DNA of 64,000 nt. It comes from Nymphaea colorata. Lineage: Eukaryota; Streptophyta; Magnoliopsida; Nymphaeales; Nymphaeaceae. The stretch spans positions 17,397,002 through 17,461,001 of the forward strand of contig NC_045148.1 in the NCBI RefSeq assembly GCF_008831285.2, read 5' to 3'. The translations under genes and the position numbers were made by a program. Numbering within the stretch: position 1 is the first letter of the stretch; each line of letters opens with the position of its first letter. This document shows, in pieces, positions 49,628 through 61,225 of this stretch. The notes under the pieces are model-generated. The model had not been told where the DNA came from, did no database searches, and saw only the letters and a program-made list of their open reading frames with translations.

Positions 49628-50826
49628 CTAAGTCACACGGATACTGATACGATACGGGTACCGGTACGGGGATACCGGTATAGATACGGCAATTTTCAAT
49701 TTTGTAGGATACGCGGATACGGCTAATTTTATATTATCAAAAAATGATGAAATAAAAAACCATTAAACTAAAACTAATAGTTCATCAACAAAAATGTCAA
49801 AAATCACAAACAATCTCAACAGCTGAAAATTAAAAAAAGAACACAATAGATAGCCTCCATCACCATGGCATCTGCAATTCCCTTCCACCCTTCACCAACA
49901 CCATCCCTGCCCAAAACAAACACGACCCAGTTCACCAAGATGCTTGCATCTTGGAACCCAAGGGCTTCAAGTCTAACACTCCTTCCCACTTACTTGAGAA
50001 TCCCAAAATTCGATGCACATTGGTGATCTTAAATCCATAGTTCCATAGGGCCATCAGCCAATGACTCCTCGGTGAATGACGGTCAGATATGTCACTTATT
50101 AGATAGAAGGAACTGTGGTGGCTTTGCATAATTATCTGGGAGACATTTCAAAACTAATCGAAGCATGAGAAAATCTACATCTTCAAGTGCAGTTCATATT
50201 CTTCCCATGTTGGCTGCTCATGTAAAAATCTTCACGCACACATAAAAACCCCAAAATAATAGAAAAATAGTAAAAAAAACATGCCGCTGCCCATGTTTTT
50301 CACAAATAACAGAAATGTAAGAAAAAAAACATCCCGTAACAGAGAAGATCAACGAACAAGTGAACAAGAACAAGTGAACAACCCATCAAGCATCAATCAC
50401 CATTCAAGAAAAACTGAATGAGTTACAAAATCCAAAACCCTTAAAAACCCCCAAATGAAGAAGAAGAACACATTAAACCAGAAACGAAAAAAAAAAAATC
50501 CACTTACCTGTCCGTTGCCGGCTGTTGCCGGCAACGACCGGACGTCGCCGTGGGTCGCCGGAAGTTGTCACTGCCGCCCGCCATCGGTCGTCGCTCGTCG
50601 GAAGGTCGGTCGTTGGGGGAAGAGGAAGATTGAAGAAGGTTCGGTGGAAACAGGAAAAGGAAGAAGGTCGAAGTCGACGTAATTTCACGGATCAACATTT
50701 TAGGTTTGGATCGGGTCTGACCCAAACCCGATCCAAACGTATCCGTGAAGTATCCGTATCCGGATCGCTGTATCGGAGTATAGATACGGATTCGTGGGCT
50801 AATCCCACGTATCCGTGTGGCATAGC
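49628..50826. mobile_element. Non-autonomous TIR DNA transposon, about 1.2 kb
   Basis: The left end CTAAGTCACACGGATAC (49628-49644) and the right end GTATCCGTGTGGCATAG (50809-50825) form inverted repeats matching at 15 of 17 positions. TTTGAGA flanks both ends (49621-49627 and 50827-50833), consistent with an 8-bp duplication with slightly unclear borders. Just inside both ends are many GATACGG/CCGTATC words, which look like subterminal transposase-binding repeats. The interior includes a GC-rich stretch at about 50510-50680 with CGCCG repeats and frames in several phases, but no transposase domain. The superfamily (hAT or Mutator-like) is undecided. Confidence 0.75.
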
Positions 50827-51296
50827 TTTGAGAGCTATAGAATTAAGAACTTTAATATGCATCAAATATATGGATCTCAAGTCACACACAAATTTTAAGA
50901 TGCAAGGGTTAAGAGGCATTCATGACATAATCCAAGCATCTTTAGAGCAAATGATCGGTTTCATACTGTTGGAGTGTGGAGCCCGATTCATACTTGATAG
51001 AATCAATTTCATACTGTTGGAGAGTGTAAAGCATGATCCTTACTTGATAGCATTTATGTAATCGTGCATTTTGCGCCCTAATATTCATGTTTATGTTGGG
51101 GAGTGCACGGTTTTCTTTTGCGCTGTGATTCTTTTATGGCAGTGAAAAAATTTTTGTGCAGTAGCCATGGATGTAGGAGAACTCTGTCTCCAAACTACAT
51201 AAATCTTTATGTCTTCTCTTTTTCTTTTTCGCTTTTCTCTTCTCTTAGTGTGTTAAGAGAGGGTATGAGAGATCACCATGTGAGATGGCTACATAT
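50827..51296. other. Intergenic
   Basis: No gene seen. A short imperfect duplication is visible at about 50957-51050, where CGGTTTCATACTGTTGGAG and TCAATTTCATACTGTTGGAG recur 56 bp apart. Confidence 0.5.
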
Positions 51297-51601
51297 CAGT
51301 GGCGGAGCCAGAAATTTTTGGTTATGGGGCACTATGTACTAACTAGTACCTTGGGTTGTCTTAGGCTGGCGTGGGTAGGTACTCACGCCAGCCCCACGCT
51401 GGCTCTGCTACTGCTATAAGCAGTTGAGTTTCTTTCTCGTGCGTGTGGAATGCCCATAATTTTAATTTTATGAAAAGGAAAACGGAAGCCGAAGCCGGTA
51501 CATACACGAACAAACTTGAAATTAAGCAGGCAAAAACGTGGAGCTATCTTAGGCTGGCATGAGCAGGCGCCCACGCCAGCCCCACGCTGGCTCCGCTACT
51601 G
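51297..51601. mobile_element. hAT-type MITE, 305 bp, with a duplicated right end
   Basis: The left end CAGTGGCGGAGCC and the right end GGCTCCGCTACTG match as inverted repeats at 12 of 13 positions. A perfect 8-bp duplication, CTACATAT, flanks the element at 51289-51296 and 51602-51609. About 190 bp inside the right end lies a second copy of the right end (CACGCTGGCTCTGCTACTGCTA, ending near 51413), so the element carries an internal end duplication or a nested copy. It has no coding capacity. Confidence 0.88.
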
Positions 51602-52104
51602 CTACATATCAAAGTCTAAGCCTCTGAAAACGACTTCCCTCTCACCACACTTACAACTAGTCAAGATCAGTATGTGGTGGTGACTACTCACATCTTTTTC
51701 AGCTCAAAGAGTTCATAGTGGCTACGAGTCTGTTCCATTACCTGCCTAAGCATATTCGAGAAGTGGGCAGAAGATGATCACAATGGCATAGGGACCACGT
51801 ATTAAAAAGTTGACGTCCATTCCTCAACCCTAGGTCCATTGAAACTTTTTATGTATACATGTACATAATGCCAATCTATAGATTTGCATCAGCAATAAAG
51901 AGACCGGTACCACTGCTGACTGTTCTTATCTTACACTTTGCCACTTTGGGATGAGATGGCATGCATATCATCTTATTATGATAGCCGAGACCTCAAAATT
52001 CCTGTAACGTTATCGCACTTTGCATGGGGGACGCGAGAGAGAGACGATAAAATGGGAATGTATATCAAAATTTAGGGACAAAAGTCCCCTAGTTACAGTA
52101 ACGG

Positions 52105-52110
<6 letters not shown>

Positions 52111-52138
<28 letters not shown>
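52111..52138. repeat. (GA)n tract
   Basis: An uninterrupted run of AG dinucleotides. Confidence 0.9.
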
Positions 52139-52140
<2 letters not shown>

Positions 52141-52303
52141 TACACTAATCAAACCAAGTATACTTATTTTCTCACCCAATAGCAGTGGAGTGCATTTACA
52201 CTCACTCATTTTTATTACTATGGTAGCTTATAGGGGCGTAGCGTAGCTGATTGGGTTGGTGGATTGGTAAGTATTGTCAATTTGGTTCTTATGGGTGCTA
52301 ATT

Positions 52304-52483
52304 AGTGGCGGCGCCAGAAATTTTTGACTGAACGGTACTAAATATAAAGCCTTTACACCTTAAGCAGCAGTTTTATATATTAATGAACATATTGTTTAAA
52401 ATATTAGTAAGGAAATAAAGAGATTTTGTGGGGCAGTTGTGGGCAACTGCCAACACCCACTTATATGTAGTTCTGCCGCTACT
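52304..52483. mobile_element. Related MITE copy, about 180 bp
   Basis: It starts AGTGGCGGCGCCAGAAATTT, almost the same as the left end of the 51297 element, and ends TTCTGCCGCTACT, which matches that family's right end. I could not define a target duplication, so the borders are approximate. Confidence 0.65.
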
Positions 52484-54827
52484 GTTAATCCCCTGGACTG
52501 CAAATAATGGATATACTACATGCTAGTTGATGGTTATCTTGCTTCCCACCGACATCCCAAAGCAACCCTAGACCCTGAAAGAAAGAGGGGCAGTTTTTTA
52601 TAGTCTCATATCTTAGTTCGGAATCTGCAAAAAAGGGGTGTGTTTTGAGAGATTCTCAGTTTAAACAAACTCAGGATCTCAATTGCGTGGATTTCAAATC
52701 CATGCTACATGATAAAACCCGTGGATTTAACATGAAGGGAAGGTCCAACCTTAAATACATGGATTTTAGTTCTAAGGATCTCAAATCACCATAGATCTAA
52801 GATTAGTGGTGAAACAAACACAAGTTTAAAGGCAGAGGGGTGAGCAAGAGGAGGCAATAGGAAAAGGAAGGGAATTGCTGGCAGATTATTGTCAAATATG
52901 CAAGAGAATGGCTTGGTCACTGAGCTAATGCATTCAATTCCAGCTAACAGAGGAACAAAAATAAATCTTGGCTAAACTCGTCCGAGTAGCTAAACATAGT
53001 TTACATGGTAATTACCACATTCAAACTTAGCCTAAATGTCAAAACCTGTTTGGAGTTAGCTCACTTCTCTTTTGGTGACTACATCAAGTCACTGAAATTT
53101 CTCCCCCCCCCCCCCAACCCCATTCTTTGAAACATAATGAGAGATTTGAAGCCTCCAAATTTTTGTGCATTCACCATGAAATTGTAAAGCGACCCACTGC
53201 CTTCTTGATGAATACACTTGCTATTATTTGAAGTTGATCCCAATAAACGGGTCGATCAGTTAGTAGTTTTAGTAAACTATCAGAAGTTTCCTTGACTCTG
53301 CAGGGGCGCTTTTATTTCTAAAATGAGATCAAAATATTGCAGCAACGCAGAAACCCCATCTCCAATTCTTAGACCTTATAGGTATGATCTTAAGAGTAAT
53401 TTGATGTGAAATAAATATTAAGTTAGTCGTTTCATTACTTAAATAATGTTTTTTAATAGACAAAGAGTGAACGGCTCTTAAAACATCAAAATTTTGATAG
53501 TATAAAGTTCCATTATACAAAAGTAACTTGAACTAAAGCATGTTTTATATTAAATTAGTGCTCATAAACACATTAGAAGGTTCATATTTTTGTTAAAACA
53601 CTTTTTAACATGAGTTTAAGTGGTCCGTTTTTTATCCCTTACCAAGTGGGGATATATATATATATGTGTGTGATTTTTTAGAGTCTTGGACTTGTACATC
53701 CTGTACCTGTCATTAATTTGAACATTTTTAACCTGATTCTCACATTCCTTTTTATATTTTGAACATAGTAAAAGAAATTCCAACAAGAGCTATGAACTTC
53801 ATTAAAGGACTTACAAGTTGAAGGAGGCTAGTGGTTTCAAACTCTTATGTATTGAGAGATATCCTGGCTAAAAAGGAGGCCGAGGAATCAGATTTGGGTC
53901 GGACATTTGACTGAACTATTTCAAAAAAAAATTGCATGCAGAAAAAAAAATGTCTGGTTAAAAATCAAATAGGATTTAGATTTAAGAAATGACATCCAAT
54001 TGAATAGGATTCGGTTTTAAATAAAATATATATCCAATTGAATCATTATTGTATGGTCAATTAAATTTTCCCATATTCAACCTTCATAAATTTTGAATGT
54101 TAGCTCTTAATATATCACAAGGCAGTTCGAATTCAGATTTGTCCGTGAATCTGGAAATTATATTCAGATTGATACGGATTTCAAACTTCAAAGCCGGATT
54201 TGAATATGATAAAGACTTTTCTTAATTTGCATTTAAATCTGAATTGGGATTCAGATATAATAACTCATAGCAGTAAAAAGTACATCGGATTTTACAATTC
54301 AAAAGAGTAGCAACGGATGATTCAATCAGGTCGATAGCTTTGTCTATTCAAATTTGGTTTTCGAGATCTCCGTCTATTCTATCCTTAAAAAAAAAAAAAA
54401 AAAAAAAAATATCCCACCAATCACAAATTCCAGTACTTAATTTGACACTTATAATGTTATTTACATTAATTATTCGGAAATTTATGCTGATATAAAGTTC
54501 GAAACCAGGCCAAGGCAAAGAAAATTTCAAACATTAATGGTGCATTTATTTTTCTAAAACAAGAACATGATATCCATGTTTCGTGCTTCGCATGGGTCTA
54601 ATAATAGTTTTTCAAATAGGCAATCCCGAGGGACGCAATGCATGTAAATGATGAATTGAATTTTTGCATTTATTCTTATTCGGTAGAGAATTATGTCCGG
54701 GATAGACAGATCGACCAGGTTGGTGCACAGAGCAGAGCAGGTTTTCTTTTCTTCTTCTTCCATTATTTTTTTGCAAATAAGATAACCATATTCATTTCTA
54801 ACTAATTAAGCTATATATTATCCCATC

Positions 54828-54866
<39 letters not shown>

Positions 54867-57800
54867 GAGAGAGAGAAAATGGGCGTGACTCTGAGCATAT
54901 GGATATTGGATTTGGATCAGTAATCTTACATACCAAAATGACGTTTGGTTCAGCCACAGTTAACTAACCGAGCATCGAGTGATGCGGAGCAGGAGCGACG
55001 TGGGACGTGCACATGAACTCTCCCTCAACCCCTCGCCACATGTTGCTTAAGCACGAAACACACTCTTTCTGTAATTTCTGCGATTGAAGGAGTGGCGTTT
55101 CAGGTATTAGGAAAAGCTGCCCTCCTTGTGCAGCTTTCCTTCTGGCTGCCTCGCATGTCGGCATGAGGCGGCTCTGTGCTTTCATATTCTCCTGCAGGCA
55201 ATTAAAAGCACCATAGTTCATGGAAATTACTCAATCACCACCTTGCTCACCCAGTTTTAGGATGTACCCTGGTCCTTGAAGAATTTTACGACTGTATTGC
55301 GGGGAATCGGTTGCAATGCTGCCAACTACAAACCAGAACTTTTATTAGCATTCTTCTGAGAAGGGTGAAGAGTGAAAACCTCATTAGTGTCAGACTCAAA
55401 TCTAGACATGATGAAGTTCCACATCTAATAAAAATCTCAATGAGCATTAAAAATGGATATCCTGTCCTTTAATGTAGTCTATACATTCACATTATGATCA
55501 AATGGTAGATCAAAATCCAAATTGAAGAACCATGTACCGAGGGGCTAAGTTTAGTGCGGCCCTGTCCCGCTCTGAAATTTCCTTGAATTTTTAGGCTAAA
55601 GGTATCATGGTAGTTGTTTCCATAACCGTTACAGGTATGGAAAAATATAGAACGCTAGGCAGAGAGTTGTTCTCATCCTGCTCCAATCTTTTCCCTTGCC
55701 GTTTGAAGAATCTAAGCTTTTCCAAGAACTCAGGTACCAAGCACCCTGAACATTCTTTCTTCTTTAATCATTCTTCATATTTTTGGTTGTTGGGTAGTCG
55801 TGGTTCAGAAGGCAAACCATCTGTACTGATGGGATTAAACTTTGAATGCTTTTGGCTCTTGAAAATTTTGAGTTGTTCTCAGTTCCCACCGAAGTCCCTT
55901 TGGATGCTTTGCCAAGACTAAAGTACGAAGCTTTGCTCTTTTTCACCGTTCCTTGCTTTTTTTGTTACTTTTTTTCCAGCCCTCTCTGTCTTTGGTGGCG
56001 TGCATTTTTATGTCCTTATGCTTTAGCCTGTGTTGATATGAATTGTTTAACTAAGTTGGGACCTCTGGTGTTAAAACTGTTGGTGGTCTATTTTTACATA
56101 CCCTATTTCATCTCCTCATTGCGTCATTGATTGGCCTATCTGAAGTAGTTTGCACTTGGGAAGTTCTTTATGGCGGTTTGTGGGAACAAAATGCAGCTGT
56201 ACCGGTTAAGGCTTCGACTGTGGGTCAGTTGTTTCTGTTTGAATGTGTTATATTCCTTCATTAGCCGAAATTTTCATGTGGTTGAACAGATGGATATTGA
56301 ATCTATGGAAATGGAGACACGACTAGCCTTTCTTCTAGAAGTTAATTGGGACATGTTCTGTTATAAGCATTTGCATTTCTTCAAGAAGGAATACGTATGT
56401 GATGTGCTTTATGGTGTATGATTGGGTTTGTACATCCTACACGTTTAGTTTTGTTGAAGTAGTGATGCCATCTAGTTGAAATGGAAATTCTATGTATAAG
56501 CTTGTGGACGACTATGTATTAATTGTTGTTTGTCAGTAAGTGGTGAAGGTCCCTTCACTGTATCTTTCTCTTGAAGCATAATTTGGATCAAGTAAGATCT
56601 TTTATTTGATCTACTATTGGTCTAGCTGAATGTTATTCTTTCTTCTTCTCTTATTTACTTATTAAACAGAAACTAAAGTTCTTCACCAATAAGAAGTGTT
56701 TATTTCACTGATGCTGCACCAATTAAAAAATTTAAAAATGCTCCATATGTATGATGGAATATTGGTTTCATAATCGGTGTTCCTTTCTCTTTCCTCTTTT
56801 TTTTTTTGGTCTTGTTTTTCAAAATCTATTCCTTTTCATAAGGTTGCTATAATTCAGTTACCACGTATCTGGATTTTGCCTGCACATGCTTTTTTTTTGT
56901 TTTGGTTTGGGGCTGAGATAATGGAGAATTTTGGGTTGACTCTTGGTGTGATTAGAATGGGCTTATTATGTTATTAGTGGCAATCATTTTGGCTGCTATT
57001 GGACCTTTTTTTGCACTCTCTGATTGATTTAGTGACTTCACTAACGTTGAATATAACATTCTTGACTAATTACTAGATCAGCATAAGAAAGGATAAAGTT
57101 CTATGCTCTCCATTGGCAGCAAAAAATTGGCAACCATGGGGATTCAACATGGTGACAATAAAAATATACGTGAAGTTAAGTTTTGTGGAGTTAATCCAAC
57201 AGTGACCGTGTAATTTCATCCTGATCCAAACTGCCAACATGTCAATGATTTGTAGCTGACAGTACCAAGATGGTTAATCACTGTCTGATGAAAACAATGA
57301 TTGACTTGTGTTATCTAGGGTTGCACTGGATCGATTACTCAACTCCAGATCGAGATGTGGAGAAGATGAGAAGGTTCCTCTTCTTTCAAAAGTATGTAAT
57401 TATATGCAGATAAACTGTCATCTGAGAATTTAACAGGGAAAATCATGGAAAGGAACAACACTTACCCATAGAATTGTAAACAGCTTTTTCATATATGTTC
57501 ACTTTGTCAGTGCAACGTTTTTTCAGATGCAATGTGTGCTAGCTACCAAAAAAATCAGGTGATACATTGCAATCAAAGTTCCAGAAAACCTATCAGTCAT
57601 CTCCCAAAATTAGTCGATTCACATCAAGATGAAAAGTACAGCATGAGGGTTCTTTATACAAATTTCACTATTTTTGTTTAGAATTTAAATATCATTCTAC
57701 TTTGGTTTGTTTGCTTGTTGATTATCAAAAAATATAGTTTTAAGAACGGAGGCTTCATGTATAGTTCTAGTTCAATTGGTTTACTTTAATCAAACATATG

Positions 57801-58587
57801 AAAACAAGAATTGAGGAAACTTTGTATCTTGCTGTAGGTTGCATTTTTCTCTGGATGTAGATTGAATCCACTAGCAGTATATTGGTTGCTAACCCACACG
57901 GTCAATCGTCGTCTTAGTAAGCCCACCTGACTATGTGCCAAGTTTGCAATTTCACAGTCCAAAATTTGGCGGCCTTTATTAGTTGTGTGTTCATGCATTG
58001 TGTACTTAAGGAGTCAAGGTAGCTATTGTCCTATTAACTATTGGTGATTATAGCTATAGTATCTACCAAGTAACTTCACAGTGGCCCTCTGTTTGGGGGG
58101 CTCCAATGCATCACTTGCTAGAAAGGCCGTAGGAAATAGTCTAGAAAGGCCATAGGAAATAGTCAGTTTGTTAATGGAAAGGAGTTGGTAATGGTAGCAG
58201 ATCAATGATCAAGGTAGGACATTTCTTTTACATTTTACTAAACAATTAGACAATTTTACGAGTTTTGGCATGGAAAATACATATTTTTTTACAGTACAAT
58301 ACAAAGTTGCTGAAGTAGATATATATGTCATCATATTGTATGAATGAAATAAGGATGTGCTTCTTGAATATAAAGAGTTTTTGTTTTCAGGCTTGGCTAA
58401 GTCCATTTATCCCTACTGGATTGTATTGACATGTTACTTGTTGCTGCAAAATTTGCATGACCATTTTTTCTCATGCCCTTTGATGAGTCCGTTGTTTCCT
58501 TCTGGCTTGTCTTTAACATAGCTGTCTGAATATTTGTCCGTAGACTCCGTACTAAATATGTTTCTGCTCTGCTTTGGCTAAATGCAG
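52484..58587. other. Intergenic region upstream of the lipid phosphate phosphatase gene
   Basis: There is no well-supported gene. A stretch at about 53980-54260 repeats words such as GGATTCGG, GATTTGAAT and AATTGAAT and looks like a decayed repeat. Poly(T)/poly(A) and (TA)n(CA)n tracts occur near 54387 and 54836. The last part should contain the promoter and leader exons of the phosphatase gene, because an acceptor lies at 58586-58587, but I could not place them. A short tandem repeat (CTAGAAAGGCC-TAGGAAATAGT, two copies) lies at about 58118-58163. Confidence 0.4.
54964..55221 (-). CDS. Hypothetical ORF, 85 codons, possible exon
   Basis: The frame is open from ATG at 55221 to a stop at 54964. 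A plausible acceptor (TTGCCTGCAG) lies inside it, after the tenth codon, so the coding part may begin with ENMKAQSRLM as a downstream exon. The sequence has an Arg/Ala-rich segment (EAARRKAAQGG) and several cysteines. I recognise no family. Codon use and lack of stops are suggestive only. Confidence 0.2.
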   Translation of the reverse strand: MNYGAFNCLQENMKAQSRLMPTCEAARRKAAQGGQLFLIPETPLLQSQKLQKECVSCLSNMWRGVEGEFMCTSHVAPAPHHSMLG

Positions 58588-58593
58588 GACCAA

Positions 58594-61225
58594 ATGAGGG
58601 AGGTTCATCTGGGATCGCATACTATAAGATCTCATGGGGTTCGAGTGGCTAGAAACCATATGCATGACTGGCTTATACTTTTTCTTCTCATCATAATCGA
58701 TGTCATCTTGAATGTCATACAGCCATTTTATCGCTTTGTAGGGGAGGATATGATGTCTGACCTGAAATACCCACTGAAAAGCAACACGGTCCCATTTTGG
58801 GCTGTTCCAGTAAGTATCTTTTTTTCTAAATTTTAGTGTGAGATTTGTAGAAAAGGTTTTTTAATTTGATTCACTGGGACTACTCTTGTGCAGAAAAAGT
58901 CAAGTTTTTTTGTTTTTGGGTGGTGCAGATGATTGCAATTTTGTTGCCTATGGGGATCTTTCTTCTGTACTATATCTACCGGAAGGATGTTTATGATTTT
59001 CATCATGCTATTCTAGGTAGTGGCTCCTTTTTCTTGTACTTCTTGCTTAGAGACACAAAGTGCTTTTATTTTCAAGGTTTTCAGCTAATTCAAGAATTTA
59101 ACTGATCTGGTTCCATCTACAAATGAAGGCCTTCTGTTCTCAGTTCTAGTAACTGCAGTTATAACTGATGCAATCAAAGATGCAGCGGGCCGCCCTCGTC
59201 CAGACTTCTTCTGGCGTTGCTTCCCTGATGGAATCGGTGTAAGGATCTGTGTTTCATTATTGCTTATCAAGCCTCTGAGATTTTTCATTTTATATTGTCT
59301 CAAGCATCCAATGTTTGTCTCATACTCTTGCGCTCTTTGTGTTCAGGTCTATGATCATCTTACCAGGAATGTTGTTTGTCATGGCAATAAGAGTGTTATA
59401 AGAGAGGGACATAAAAGCTTTCCAAGTGGCCATACTTCATGTTAGTGGCTCCTGTCAAATAAGTTCTTTCTTTGCTTCTAGTTGGCTACTTTTTGTTTTG
59501 TCTTCTGGAATTTTCACAACTCATGGGAGCTTAAAACAGATGATATGATACTGATGGTCATCCAAGCCTTAAGTTCATGTCACTTATAAATTAGTCAATT
59601 ATGCCATTATTTTTCTCTACGAATCAAACATTTGTTTCTTGAGGTTTACTGCTGCTTCATGTAGGAGATTCTTTATTGCCCATGTTAGTAAGGTGATTAA
59701 TATTAAGCGATAAACATTCTTAAATCTTGTTCTTTAGACCTTTCTTGTCCAGATCAATGTGTGTTGCAAAATATTTGTGAAAGCAGAAATGTCCAATAAT
59801 GCAAAAATGATATGGGGTGGTCCTGAACCATATCAAATATAAATAGATAAAACCTATTGGCAAAGCCAATATCAGTATCAACCTACATATGCATGTGCTT
59901 GTGTGTGTGATAAGATATTTGAACTACAAACTCTGAATAGGTCAATATGTCAGGGTCCTTCGCAGGTCTTGGTTTCCTGTCGCTGTACTTATCTGGGAAA
60001 ATTAAAGCATTTGATCAGAGTGGTCATATCGCAAAGCTATGCATAGTCTTCCTTCCCTTGCTGGCAGCTGCATTTGTTGGAGTTTCACGGGTAGATGATT
60101 ATTGGCATCATTGGCAGGATGTGTTCGCTGGAGGACTTCTAGGTACTTAACCTTGGTTTCTAATCTGATTATTCATTTCTTTTGCAGTATAGATGTCTGT
60201 CACAGAATAACCCTTGGTTGGGATCTCCATCTTATCAACTTTAAAAACTGAAAATTAGAGATGAATCTTGATGATGGCATTCACTATTTTCTTTTGGTAC
60301 CCCATGGGCTTATTGCTTCTTTGCAGGCTTTGTAGTAGCTATGTTCTGCTATCTCCAGTTCTTTCCAGCTCCATATCACACAGATGGTAAGCTACTTTCA
60401 TCTTCTTTGTCATTATGTGGATCGGAAGTTTTATTTTTAATTATTAAGATGCTGAATTTTCTTATATCAGGAGAAAGAAAAAAAAAATGTGCTCTTGGTT
60501 TGGCTTTTCTAAATCCTAGTCCACTGCTGGATGGTCGGACTATTCTTCTATATTTAAATTGGATTCTGAAGAGCAATTCAACAGACTTTACTGTTAATCT
60601 CTGTGATCTTGTTGGTATATACAGATTAATTTCTTGGATATGCCTTGGCAATGCAACAATTTGGTTTATGTTTTTTTTTTCCTTTTAAATTGTCACATGG
60701 GAGAACATACTGCACCTGGAAAATTTTCTTAGCTGCTGCTGGCAGCATAAAAAACCCAAGGCTATTATCCTGGACTTCAGGGCGTATGCTCACTTCAGCA
60801 TTACGCAGGGAGTTAGTGCTCATGAGAATCTGATTGTGTCTCTGTAAAATGGGCACAACCCGCCCCCCACTGCACCAACTCCCTTGGGGCACTTAATTTA
60901 GCACAAAGTTGCACGAATCTTTTCAGCACAAGGTTGCACGAGTCTTTTTTGGGAGATGCACATGGGGATTGGTCAATGTTAAGAGAACCTGAAAGCTTGT
61001 CTCATGTTTCTTATATTCAAGTTTTTGGTTGTCTTTCTTTCAGGTTGGGGACCATATGCGTATTTTCAAATGCTTACAGAGTCACGTACGGCTGTTGAAC
61101 AACCTGTTACTGCAAATTCTGCATGCACACAGACAAGAGATATGGAAATTGTGGATCAGCAAGCTCAAACGGCCACAGCAACCGAGGTCTCAGTTGTGCA
61201 TGGCAATGGCACGGAAGCAGTATAA
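58594..61225 (+). CDS. LPP2: Lipid phosphate phosphatase (PAP2/LPP family), seven exons
   Basis: Plus-strand exons: 58594-58809, 58929-59016, 59129-59238, 59347-59440, 59954-60142, 60327-60386 and 61044-61225. All introns are GT-AG and the total is 312 aa. LPPs are integral membrane enzymes that remove phosphate from phosphatidic acid and diacylglycerol pyrophosphate, ending lipid signals and feeding glycerolipid synthesis. The three PAP2 motifs are intact: K118-D-A-A-G-R-P-R-P126, P164-S-G-H167 within [10 protein letters not shown], and S214-R-V-D-D-Y-W-H221-H-W-Q-D225. Several hydrophobic segments fit the usual six-pass fold, for example [17 protein letters not shown] near the N-terminus and [15 protein letters not shown]. 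The N-terminal [18 protein letters not shown] block is typical of plant LPP1/LPP2-type proteins. The C-terminus is hydrophilic. An acceptor 6 nt before the ATG implies a leader intron. LPP2 is the closest name; LPP1 or LPP3 is possible. Confidence 0.93.

Noticed and set aside
50525-51061. 178-codon plus-strand frame
   Set aside because: It starts in the GC-rich core of the 1.2-kb TIR element and runs across the element's right end into flanking DNA, so it is not a natural gene.
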